Below the pieces are notes generated by a model. It was not told the DNA's origin. It ran no database searches and worked only from the letters and a program-made list of their open reading frames with translations. The position numbers and the translations under genes are program-made. 64,000 nt of DNA from Larimichthys crocea (taxonomy: Eukaryota > Chordata > Actinopteri > Sciaenidae). Where the stretch lies: positions 2,170,669 through 2,234,668 of the forward strand of contig NC_040020.1 of assembly GCF_000972845.2 (NCBI RefSeq). Direction: 5' to 3'. Shown in pieces: positions 53,433 through 61,243 of this stretch (position 1 is its first letter; each line of letters opens with the position of its first letter).

Positions 53433-56400
53433 CAAACATACCGAGTATGACTGTTTTACACATGCACACCACTGAGACAAGGAAAAAGGGGGACCACATC
53501 AATAAATTCCACTAAAATCCTAGCTCAGATCGCTTAGTGAAATCCTGGGTGACAGCTATTGATTTTTAGGTAGAGTCTAGTTAATTGGACTCAGTACCCT
53601 CTAAAAAGTGTGTGGTCCTATATCCTTTTCCTTTGTTCAGCTACACTTAATCATCTTTCCCCCAGCTATAGATTTCTCCTTGACTGTGTTCAAATCCATA
53701 GACATCAGGCCTGTGAGGACTGAGGGGGAGAGGGAGGCAAAAGTTCACAAGGATCAATAAGAGCTTTATGGTCCAGATCAGATGTGCATGGTAGCCCCTA
53801 AAAAAACCCCAACTACTACCACTAAGAGGGAAACAGGAAAGGGAAACACAACAGCTCTTCATCAGAGAGAAATATGGAGCCAATGAAACGCTGGTCTAAC
53901 ACAGTTGCCGGTTCTCTGCCTTAATATCTCAATTAGCACCCGCTATTGAGAGAACACGAGGCCTCGTTAAAATTTGAGATAGGAGTTCCCGCTTAAGGCT
54001 GTGCAGCCGGCGTGACCTGCCTATTTGCTGCATCTGAATAGATTTAGTCCTTACTTTATCAGGTGAAGTCAGGCAGGACGATGGTCATTTTATCTTGTCA
54101 TCTTGTCAATTTTATGCCAGGTTTCATGCTTAAGTAGGTTACAGGCGTGTTGTTGAGGCTGCAGCTGGATTTACAAGTTCCAGAAGATGGAGCGACTACA
54201 TTTGAGTTTTACTTGGACATGGATCTGGCTTGTAACTAAATCTCAAACTTACTCACATGGGCGTACTGCAGAATTTTCTGTAAATGTCAAAGTTGCAGAG
54301 GCGACAACCAGACTTTTTTTGGGTTTTGATTAAAATAAGTACTTTGTGAAAGGCAGGGAAAGGACATCATCACGGATGCAACAATACTAAAACTTCTACT
54401 ACACTAATACTGGTTAAGATCACAATAGTGCTAATGGTTTAAAAAGGGCAGTGTTAAATTCAGATGTTCTGTTGACACATCCATCCGCATGGTCTTCTAC
54501 AACAACGTCAACCATTGCTCCTGTCACCAATGCTATGGATGCTGGAGGGCTTTGAGACTCGAACACTTGCTGAAATGACTGACTGTTTGGGGGGATATTC
54601 TCCAACGAACAGATGTATCAATTATTTAACTAACATTAGAGGTTGTGGTTGAAATATTCAACACTGAAAAGACAAGTCAACCCACACTGGTAATTTTCTT
54701 GTGCTGCTTTCCTTTGGCCTGCCATCCTACCATACTTGTTCTTTTTCTTTGGACATGTGAAATTTGGCACTGATGCTGGGAACAGTGTGAACTCTGCCCA
54801 GAATTCAGTAGAAAGCTGCCCCAGATAACAAAAGTCTTACATTTTGCAGGTTTGAGTATAAAATATAAAACGTCAAGTACACACATAGAAACGGAAGCTA
54901 TATGAAAGAAAACACTGCAGCTGTTACACTCACTTCCTGCAGGTGGCATATAGATTAAACATGCTGTTACTTTTCTATAGATGGCACACAAAAACACCCG
55001 TAAAGACAGGACTGAACCTGCGAGTTCATAGCTGTGGTATTATGAGACCAGAATATTGTAGCACAACATGCATTAATGTAGCCAACAGTGTTATTTGTAC
55101 TGGTTCCAGTATGTAAGAAGTACACCACAGTATCTTAATGTGTAGGTGGTTGATAATCTATATAGAATGTTGTTGGCGAAGTTTCAGGTTCAACAATGAA
55201 CTGTGTTATTGCAAAGTAAGTTCCTCATGTAATACAGCCATAACATGTACATTTTAGTGGTGTAAAACCAGAGTCTGAAGCGATACTATCTTAAAATTGC
55301 CTCTGTTTATGTGTATGGTTGGATTCTGTCAGCTATCAAGTATCCATTGTCTAATTATTGAATATTTAATCTAATTTCCTTTTTGTGTAGATGACTCAGG
55401 TAGTGCGCTTCTCGTTTTAAGATATTAGATTAACCTTATAATATTAACTCTTACAAAAAGAAAACATATACGATAAAGACAAATCAGTGGGCAATCAATA
55501 TGATCCCGCAACATCAACAGTTTTCCATACATTGTTGTCAGTAATGCTGACATAATGCTTCTGAGGTCCTGCTGACTCGAGTAAAAAATCTCCATACTCC
55601 ATGGAGGATTAATAGAACAGCAGCGCAATTATATAGTCTTCATGTGTGACAAGGTTATGGTCATACAAAATTGACCTTAAGTGTCCACAGGACTTCACCT
55701 ATTAATTACTCCAATCAACTAAACTGAATTATGCAATCACCGAACAGAATGTGCTTAAGATACCATATAACTAGTAGTGTATGTAGTCCATTATGGTGGA
55801 GTTGAGCATCAGAAGAGTCGCTCAGACAGATGGCACCATGAACACACACGTCTCACCTAATGTTGCTTGCGACTTATCAGCTAGCAGGGAGGAGAGCTGC
55901 GTCTCTCAATTATCCTGGCAGATGAAAGTAACGAGCGAAACAATACATATAACGGCCCGCTAAATAGGCTCTAATGGGAGAGATAGAAACCAGGGAAGGT
56001 ATGGATGGAAAAAAAAATAGAATGGGGGCTGCTGTAAAAGTAGCATCGTGGCCTGATTTGATTCCCGTGGACAAGTAATAGCTGAATTACTTCCTTTCTT
56101 TCATCCTGTGTTTTTTGTGTGTCAATCTTTCATCTTTCATAATGGTGCACTTTTTAAAGGCATGTTCGTACCGACTTTTAAGGGATTTGAAGAGCTATTT
56201 CATGGAACAAGAAATGTTTTTCTGGGAATTTTACTTCTTAGATAGACTCTTAACTAACATAGCTCCAGAAGATGGAGCGACTACATTTGAGTTTTACTTA
56301 ACCATGGCTTTTAATGAAATCTCAAACTTACTTACATGGGCGTGCTGCACAATTTTCTGTAAATGTCAAAAGTTGCTGAGGTGACGGACACATCTTTTCT

Positions 56401-59400
56401 ACTGAGACTTTTTTTTTCCATTATCGTTCATTATATACCAGGTACTGTACTCACTGCTTCCAGGAAGTGGCCACAGCCTCACATTGTGACACTGACAAAA
56501 GCTCTCACCTTCTCTGGCCTACTCAGCTTCTATATATTAAATGCCAGTGATAAAGGTGGAAGCTTTGTAACCTTAAATAGTGGTACAAAGCCACTGTTGG
56601 ACAAATTACAGCTTTAAGCAGTGTGTCTGGTGAAATCTCTCAGCACGACAAACATGTATATGACTCAACATACTCACAATGGCAGAAACGTCTCTGATGC
56701 ATTCAAATCTAATCCCATTTCTCCCTGGTAATCCTACATTGAGGACAACAACAACATGTCATTTATTTATCTACCTAGTTTATGGTTTTACTGGTTTAAT
56801 TTCAGCTCAGAGCGGGGAAAGTAGCTTTTTTAATGCCAGATTGCTTGTCAGTCATATGTTAACCGAGGAGGCAATTTTGCTTTGTGTGTTTGATTAATTT
56901 GGCATGCATTTAATACACCAGTCATAATTCTGTTTTAATGAAAACTCATCTCCTTGCTGATGGTGTTCTTCAGCGCTGTTTTGGTGAACAGGATTAACAG
57001 GCGAACCGGCGTTCAAGCCGATCTACTTTCTTATTAAATAATAATGTATGGTGGATCTGATTTATGCCTGTGTGAAGAGCGGTCCGTGTGGATTTTTAAA
57101 AAGAAACTTGAAAGGGTTAAACTTGAGAGAGGAATCTGGTGTGGTGGTGGAATGAGAACATTTAATGGGGCGAGATGCAGACCTTCTCACTTTCCCTTTC
57201 ATTCAAATGAACACTGGAAAACTACTCAGAACAGCCTGTCCTCGGCCAGAGTGGAGAAAGATGGCTTTGAAATAACGAGGGTCATAACATCATCAAACAA
57301 ATGCTTAACACTAAAAATTCCTGATAAACACAAATTCCCTGTGATCCACTAACACGACTCACTACGTGCAGAACCTGTCAACATCACTGCTACTTGGAAG
57401 GTGACTACATGTAGTATTCATAATGCTGAATAGGTAGACTTTGTAGATGATATACAGCAGTATAAAAATAATACAATTCAATACATAGTTTAGTCAACAT
57501 AGTTATTACTGTACATGATTTTATTAGTTATTTCATGAAGCATTTTAAATCCTCTACAGTTTATATTTATGCTTTTTTATTAAGTGTGCATTGCAGCAGA
57601 TCTTAGCTTCTTACTGCCACCTTTAGATCAGCAGATTTAGTGTGACACCATTGACAGGACACGAGATAAACAAAACAGGGACTAACTCGTAGAAAAACAG
57701 CTCCGTAGCGTTACTAGAGGTCTAAAACTCCACAGGGAACCTATAATGTGGCATACACCTTAATATTTTGGAAGGATAATGGAGCATAAATACCTTTTCT
57801 CCCTCTCAGTAATGGCACATCCTATTATCGTGCCCAGAACTCTTGTGGCCTGCTATTCCTTATAGCTGTAAACCTGGAAAACTGCAAAGCTATATATGTC
57901 CAGAGGTATATACTGAGCCAACATAACGCTCAAACTTCCCAGCAATAAACAGCACTCTAAAAGTTCACACTCTTTATTCCTCACTGCATCCTTGCGCCTC
58001 GTACACTGTGAAAAATATTCAATCAAATTTGAGAGGAGCCAATCTTCACTTTAGAGCTGCGTTACAAATCACATACTTTTTCATATTACTTCAAATTTCA
58101 AGCTTTGGACTTCGATGGATGTATGAGCAAAAGTTCAAGGTGCCATGTTATGACGAAGCAGTATCTAACAATTGCATGCACGCTGCATGCAACAGTAGGT
58201 ACTTTGTAAGGGCAGCTGCAGTTCATACTAAAAAGTGTAAAGAAAAAAAAAAGTATGCGATTTGGAACGCAGCTTAAGTGTGACAGAGTCATGTATTGGA
58301 CCTGAGTCTGGTCTGCCACAGAGATAAACTCAGGTCTCCTGTAATGTGCCGTGACACAGAAGACCCGTAGTGTCGGAGAAAAAAATAAAAAATAAAAAAA
58401 TAACAGATGAATACTGAATGAGAGGCAGAGGAGTGAACAGGTGGCGTTCAGGGTTTGTGTTCGAGCCAAGACACTGATCCAAACTGTGGGACACTGGGCA
58501 TCCAGGCAATTAAGGCGTGTCTATAAGTCACTGACCAGATTGGGAAGGTAATGCAAAGTGCTTGAGCGCGTGTATGTGTGTGTGTGTGCTGCACTACTCC
58601 TCATTAAAGTAGCTTAACTTGCCAAAAAAGAAACCTGCAAAAATGTTTGATGCACGCAGCGCAAAGGTGAAGGATACTGTATTAATCTTCACATTAAAAC
58701 TGCGACTTCTTGTGCCACACCAGCTGTGTGGAAAGTGCACTAACCGGTCTCAGACAGGAGCTTGATGGACTCCAGCACACGCTCAGTGTAGACCCCAGGT
58801 TCGTAGTTTTCCATCTCGGCGTTAATGATGTGGACCACTCGAGCAGCGCGGCCCCTGATAGCTCCGGCAGTTCGGTCCAGAGTGTCCACGTCGCCCTCTT
58901 GCAGAGCAATTACGCATTTGTTGACGTCCTCGAGGATGTGGTTCTCTTTGGAGAGGCAAAAGACAGTAAAAGTGAGTGAAGGGACCCAAAGCTATGTTTG
59001 TATTTTTCACAAAAGAATCTATTCTCTTTGTAAACTGAATGTTTTTAATATGTCGCGCTGATGAATAATCACTTTAACTACTTATAGATTACATTTATAC
59101 TGACATACTTTGGTTTACATGTGTTAGATATAATTCAATCCCAAGAATATGACAAATGAATAGGAGAAAAACAAAATAAAACAAAACAGACAAAGTCAAA
59201 CAAACCTCAATTCATGTAACACAAATATCCATTTGTTTTCAGTTTGTTTTGATGTCTGACTTTGTGTTTTCATCCATTTGCTCTATTTCGCTTTTCTCTT
59301 ATTTGTTATCATCATGGTGTTTGTTATTGTCATTTTTTTCATTTTATTTTCTTTTTTTTTTTACATCAAACCTCTACAGAAAAAAAGTTCTTTGAATGAA

Positions 59401-61243
59401 CAGTCAGAAAATAAAACTTTAAGCGCCAGTAGGTGGAAATCAGGAACATGTGGATATTCCATCCAGAGATCTGCGCTGAATCATACCTGAAACGGACAGG
59501 AAGTCATCCACGGAGGTGATGTCATCCACGGCCTCGGTCAGGATGCGCACCTGCTTCTCCCACTGATCCTTGAAAACGTCCATGTTGTCCTGGGCCACCT
59601 TGCTTTGGGGGCGGGCAGCCAGAGTGAGAGCAGCGTTGATAACCTGTCATGGAAGAACGGTCGAGAGTAGTACACAAGGTATGTAAATAATGACACATAC
59701 TGTATTATGTGTTATGTCTTCCTCTCATTCCCTGCCATTCTTTCCTATTGAAACTTTAAAACAGGTAAAATAGATATACAGTTTCATAAAAAAAGCTACA
59801 TTATTTCATCAAACAGCTGGCATCTGCAGTCTTTGGGAAATGTTACTCAAATAGGGGTAAAAAGTCCAGATGTTGGGGAATATTTCCAGCTTTCACTTTG
59901 ATGCTTCAGAGAGTATTTATGACTTAATCTACACTGTCCATATGCATCTTAATAAAGAAATAAGTGTATGTCACTCACGGCAATGGTGTGGTGCTCACTG
60001 ATATGTTTTTAATAGATCTGAGATATAAATAGATGAATATTGTAGAAGCTCCACAGACAGTAGAATTGCTGGTTTTATTTGTTTACAGAGACGTATAGAC
60101 TATATAGAATATAATAAGACTTTAAACACATGCCAGTAACCTCACAAAGATGTACCATGTTTTATAGCTACAAGAGAGCAAGGTTATCTTTTCATGAATG
60201 TATCTTGACTTCAAGAGTACAATCTGTGTAAGATGGAACATTTGGCTTCAATCCAAAAAAGATCAACACATCACACGATTTTAAATTCATGAATAGAAAA
60301 ATAGGCAAATTCTGCACTCTTTTTTTTTTTTTTTTTTAGATTATCCTGCTGAGACTCTTCACATCAATAGACTTGTACTTGAGAAGAGGCAGTATTAATC
60401 ATATCTCTATGACAGCTGGCGTGTGTACTTTAACCAGAATTAGAATTGACTTTCTCAGCCTGTTCTTTATCACATCTTGTTTTTTTGTTTAGTTATATTA
60501 GACTTGAATTGAATCTAGCATACTGTAGAAATAAATCTGGACAGTGTTGCTGAGGTCTTGTCTTCGTCTTTCTGTGTGTGTGTATGTGTGACGATACAGG
60601 ACTACAGTTAACTCTACCCAGAACAGATGGAAATATTTCTCTTTGTTCCTTCTTCTCAGTCACAAAGTCTGTGTCTATTATGTTTTTTTTTTTTTAAATC
60701 TGTCTGTGTTGAGCATTGCCAAGAGGTATCAGGAGACAGTTCCTCCCCAAGTCTTCTGTGTAAGTGGGTCTCAGCAGGTGTGCATAGCGGGCCCTGCGCA
60801 TTAGATCCTGAATCTTAAATTCAGCTTCCCTTCTCCATTACTGTGTTGAGTCCCGTGTGAATAAGGCCTACCACTAACCTTGGAAACAATGGATCGATTT
60901 TAACCTCCTCCTTTGCTTGCATCCTCTGAAACAGTACTACAAGGTCCACCTACACATTATTCATAGCTCTTCCTCCCATTCTGCCAACCGTGAGTCTTTC
61001 ATTTCTAGCTATTCCAATTTCTGAAAACACTCTAAAGATACACTCTTTGAGGGGGAATTTAGAAGAGCTTATAATCACCAAAACATTTTTACTAGTGCTT
61101 GTTTGAAGAGTCCCATTTTATGGCATGAAAGTGCTTTTTCAGGTCCTCACCTGTGGACATAAGCTGTCAATTTGGGTGGCAGCCATTCGAACCAACTTCA
61201 CACCCTCTTCGTTGTTGGAGATGGAGCAAGCCAGGTTGGCCAC
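25654..61243 (-). CDS. CTNNA2: Alpha-N-catenin (catenin alpha-2), 3' nine coding exons, partial gene
   Basis: Alpha-catenin links the cadherin/beta-catenin complex to F-actin at adherens junctions; the alpha-N paralogue is mainly neuronal and also acts on axon and synapse architecture (family knowledge). Seen here: nine minus-strand segments, each bounded by AG and GT, whose phases join without a break into 475 residues plus stop. The joined product runs from VANLACSISNNEEGV to ALSEFKAMDSF. The alpha-N paralogue is chosen because the tail reads REKPEE-QTRVRRGSQKKHISPVQ and ends in DSF; alpha-E ends in DSI and differs in this tail. If the full protein is 905 residues, the window covers about 431-905: late MII, MIII, linker, actin-binding domain and tail. 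Introns are 1507, 541, 9677, 5144, 6227, 1737, 8281 and 1048 bp. The 5' exons and promoter lie outside the window. Confidence 0.97.
25942..26989 (-). other. CTNNA2 intron (1048 bp) at the alternative-insert position
   Basis: Bounded by GTAAGT (26989) and tgtag (25942). In mammals a 48-residue alternative segment is inserted at this exact protein position. I searched by eye on the minus strand for a phase-0 exon with the expected acidic/Ser-rich sequence and found none. Confidence 0.85.
26990..27124 (-). CDS. CTNNA2: CTNNA2 coding exon, 135 nt: actin-contact helix (about residues 766-810)
   Basis: Encodes 45 residues, CPDSACKQDLLAYLQRIAL then YCHQLNICSKVKAEV and QNLGGELIVSG. It contains the positions matching alpha-E Leu785, Ile792 and Val796, hydrophobic residues reported at the F-actin interface; all three are present here. 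Acceptor ttcag, donor GTAAGT, phase 0 both ends. In mammals an alternative 48-residue insert enters directly after ...LIVSG; no such exon was recognised in the 1048-bp intron that follows. Confidence 0.96.
29253..29297. repeat. (CA)n microsatellite
   Basis: Uninterrupted CA run of about 22 units in the CTNNA2 intron. Confidence 0.97.
29747..29831. repeat. (CA)42 microsatellite
   Basis: The longest dinucleotide array in the window, about 85 bp uninterrupted. It generates chance His/Thr and Cys/Val ORFs on both strands. Confidence 0.98.
30801..30830. repeat. (AT)15 microsatellite
   Basis: Uninterrupted AT run followed by GTGTATGTAT, within the intron. Confidence 0.97.
32285..32600. repeat. 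Possible non-autonomous transposon-like repeat
   Basis: Begins TTAAAGGTAAAGCTGGTGAT and contains CCATGAATTGAGCCTAGTAT and TTTCTGTTCAAAAAGTACTA, which resemble a common fish MITE. The expected mirrored right end (ATCACCAGCTTTACC) is not present in clean form, so it may be truncated. Recognition rests on memory. Confidence 0.35.
34694..34718. repeat. 12-bp perfect palindrome with 1-nt centre
   Basis: CAATAATCAAAT, then C, then ATTTGATTATTG. The arms pair perfectly. Each arm holds a TGATTATT-type homeodomain-like half-site, so it could be a protein-binding site, or chance in AT-rich DNA. Confidence 0.9.
35406..35511 (-). CDS. CTNNA2: CTNNA2 coding exon, 106 nt (about residues 730-765)
   Basis: Begins with the last base of the split Arg codon, then GKGPLKNSSDVINAAKK through RMDKLARAVADQ. 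It is part of the actin-binding helical bundle. Acceptor cccag. The donor is CAG|GTAGCC, which departs from GTRAGT at +4 to +6. It is the only exon here with a phase 2 start and phase 0 end, so skipping it would shift the frame. Confidence 0.96.
36203..36887 (+). mobile_element. hAT-type transposon derivative with 8-bp target duplication
   Basis: Terminal inverted repeats TAGGGATGGGAAT match perfectly at both ends (13 bp). They are flanked by identical 8-bp CTTGTTGT direct repeats (36195-36202 and 36888-36895). Eight-bp target duplication defines the hAT superfamily. Subterminal CGATTC/GAATCG words recur in both ends, as expected of transposase-binding sites. Inside is a BED zinc-finger ORF but no catalytic transposase domain, so this is an internally deleted copy. 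It sits antisense to CTNNA2. Confidence 0.88.
36360..36563 (+). pseudogene. BED zinc-finger N-terminus of a hAT transposase (67 residues)
   Basis: The ORF starts MAPTRSKRSKVRLHFTKID, with C25-x2-C28-x16-H45-x4-H50, the zinc ligands of a BED finger; GGNTTNMQKHLRTQH is the typical C-terminal half. The canonical aromatic Trp of the SKVW-x-F motif is Arg here (SKVRLHF). It ends after 67 residues (…LRTGD stop), so the RNase-H-like catalytic part is missing. In intact elements this would be the first transposase exon (DNA binding). It lies inside the hAT-type element. Confidence 0.78.
37249..37430 (-). CDS. CTNNA2: CTNNA2 coding exon, 182 nt: start of actin-binding domain (about residues 670-730)
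   Basis: Encodes 60 residues from AIMAQLPQEEKAKI to MCMIMMEMTDFT plus two bases of a split Arg codon. This is the N-terminal helix region of the vinculin-homology (VH3) actin-binding domain. Acceptor tgcag; donor AG|GTAAAA, followed by a long A run on the minus strand. Conserved core: KLDAEVAKWDD and NDIIVLAKQMC. A Cys (EKCKLD) replaces the Ser found in mammals. A BED-finger hAT remnant lies 360 bp downstream in the following intron. Confidence 0.96.
40220..40241. repeat. (GA)n microsatellite
   Basis: Short GA array in a purine-rich 100-bp stretch (about 40115-40245). Confidence 0.95.
40643..40667. repeat. (GT)n microsatellite
   Basis: About 12 GT units followed by a G run. Confidence 0.95.
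43658..43771 (-). CDS. CTNNA2: CTNNA2 coding exon, 114 nt: acidic phospho-linker (about residues 632-669)
   Basis: Encodes 38 residues, TPEELEDDSDFEQEDYD then TRSRTSVQTEDDQ and LIAGQSAR. This is the flexible acidic linker between the M region and the actin-binding domain. In alpha-E-catenin the matching Ser/Thr residues (DDSDFE; RSRTSVQT) are CK2/CK1 phosphorylation sites; all are kept here. The last Arg plus the next exon's AIM make the force-sensitive RAIM motif, which therefore straddles this splice junction. Acceptor cacag, donor GTAAGT, phase 0 at both ends. One visible substitution is YDT where mammals have YDV. Confidence 0.96.
48151..48678. mobile_element. Outer MITE, interrupted by a hAT fold-back element
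   Basis: The left end AGGGCCAGTGTGTAGGATTT resembles, inverted, the right end (reverse: TTGTGTGAAAGATTTAGGGC). Between them are motifs typical of a fish MITE: GCGGTGTGGTTGCTGATTGC, TTTTCAGGTGATTATACACC and ATTATATTCCATTTCTTC. The element is split close to its left end by the 213-bp insertion at 48175-48387. Without it and the duplicated 8 bp the outer element would be about 307 bp. The exact limits are uncertain by about 10 bp. Confidence 0.6.
48175..48387. mobile_element. Fold-back hAT-type MITE (213 bp) with 8-bp target duplication
   Basis: It starts CAGGGGTCTCCAATCTGTTC and ends, reversed, CAGGGGTCTCCAAACTGTTC. Identical 8-bp ATTTAGAG repeats flank it (48167-48174; 48388-48395). CAGGGG ends and an 8-bp duplication indicate hAT. 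The two halves are reverse complements almost throughout (CTGCAGGTTTT-TTCCAACCAA in both arms), so the transcript could fold into one long hairpin. The duplicated 8 bp come from the outer MITE, proving insertion after it. Confidence 0.88.
48916..49067 (-). CDS. CTNNA2: CTNNA2 coding exon, 152 nt (about residues 582-631)
   Basis: Starts with two bases completing Val, then MPRFAEQVEVAIEAL through DASRLVYDGVRDIRKAVLM and ends at IR in phase 0. Acceptor ctgcag, donor GTACGT. This is the end of the M region (MIII). The motif ENEFIDASRLVYDG is highly conserved in alpha-catenins and vinculin relatives. It is isolated between a 9.7-kb intron upstream and a 5.1-kb intron downstream. Confidence 0.96.
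51533..51554. repeat. (AAAC)n microsatellite
   Basis: About five AAAC units. Confidence 0.9.
53016..53058. repeat. (AG)n polypurine microsatellite
   Basis: About 21 AG units inside an almost pure purine tract from about 52970 to 53060. Confidence 0.97.
53402..53430. repeat. (AC)n microsatellite
   Basis: About 14 AC units. Confidence 0.95.
54178..54304 (+). repeat. Direct repeat, copy A (about 125 bp)
   Basis: Shares CCAGAAGATGGAGCGACTAC, TTTGAGTTTTACTT and AATTTTCTGTAAATGTCAAA with copy B at 56263-56385, about 2.1 kb downstream, in the same orientation and with scattered differences. It is probably a fragment of an interspersed element rather than a local duplication. Confidence 0.85.
56263..56385 (+). 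repeat. Direct repeat, copy B (about 125 bp)
   Basis: Same element as 54178-54304. Small indels and substitutions (ACTTAACCATGGCTTTTAAT versus ACTTGGACATGGATCTGG) show the copies diverged some time ago. Confidence 0.85.
58055..58274. mobile_element. 220-bp MITE with 22-bp terminal inverted repeats
   Basis: The left end AGCTGCGTTACAAATCACAT and the reversed right end AGCTGCGTTCCAAATCGCAT match at 20 of 22 positions (both continue AC, then T-rich). The interior is non-coding and includes CATACTAAAAAGTGTAA. It resembles a common fish MITE with GCTGCGTTCCAAATCGCATA ends. No clear target duplication, so the superfamily is left open. Confidence 0.72.
58745..58945 (-). CDS. CTNNA2: CTNNA2 coding exon, 201 nt (about residues 514-581)
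   Basis: Completes the split Glu codon, then reads NHILEDVNKCVIALQEGD through YEPGVYTERVLESIKLLSET, and ends with the first base of a split Val codon (phase 1 at both ends). It forms helices of the MIII bundle. The acceptor is ccaaag, a poor polypyrimidine context, and the donor is GTTAGT. The acceptor AG at 58946-58947 is chosen over the next AG two bases on because only it keeps the Glu codon and frame. Differences from mammals such as YEPGVYTERVLES are mild. Confidence 0.96.
58946..59486 (-). other. CTNNA2 intron (541 bp)
   Basis: Donor GTATGA, acceptor ccaaag. T- and A-rich; nothing else seen. Confidence 0.95.
59487..59643 (-). CDS. CTNNA2: CTNNA2 coding exon, 157 nt (about residues 462-513)
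   Basis: Encodes 52 residues starting VINAALTLAARPQSK and ending DDFLSVS, plus the first base of a split Glu codon. The acceptor is gacag and the donor GTATGA (phase 1). The sequence spans the junction of the MII and MIII four-helix bundles, which take part in force-dependent unmasking of the vinculin site in the family. It is separated from the next exon by only 541 bp, the shortest intron in the window. Confidence 0.96.
59644..61150 (-). other. CTNNA2 intron (1507 bp)
   Basis: Donor GTGAGG, acceptor gacag. AT-rich with a poly-T run at about 60321-60338; nothing else seen. Confidence 0.95.
61151..61243 (-). CDS. CTNNA2: CTNNA2 coding exon, 93 nt (about residues 431-461)
   Basis: This is the most 5' exon in the window. 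It encodes 31 residues from VANLACSISNNEEG to DSLCPQ, in the M region (second helical bundle). It begins after a tttcag acceptor and ends before a GTGAGG donor. Both borders are phase 0, so skipping it would delete 31 residues without a frameshift. The preceding exon, which in the family ends near ...HANKLVE, was not found up to 64000, so the next intron is at least 2757 bp long. Confidence 0.95.

Larger units (their letters stand above)
49068..58744 (-). other. CTNNA2 intron (9677 bp)
   Basis: Largest intron fully in the window; donor GTTAGT, acceptor ctgcag. Contains GA, CA and AAAC simple repeats, a pair of 125-bp direct repeats and a MITE, all listed separately. No nested gene was recognised. 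Confidence 0.9.

Noticed and set aside
58694..58979. ORFs on both strands over the 201-nt CTNNA2 exon
   Set aside because: Wrong-frame shadows of the exon; the true frame is fixed by the NHILEDVNK homology and splice phases.
25942..61150. Nested LRRTM1, which lies antisense within CTNNA2 in mammals
   Set aside because: No leucine-rich-repeat ORF of the needed size (about 500 codons) exists in the window; it may lie in introns beyond 64000 or elsewhere.
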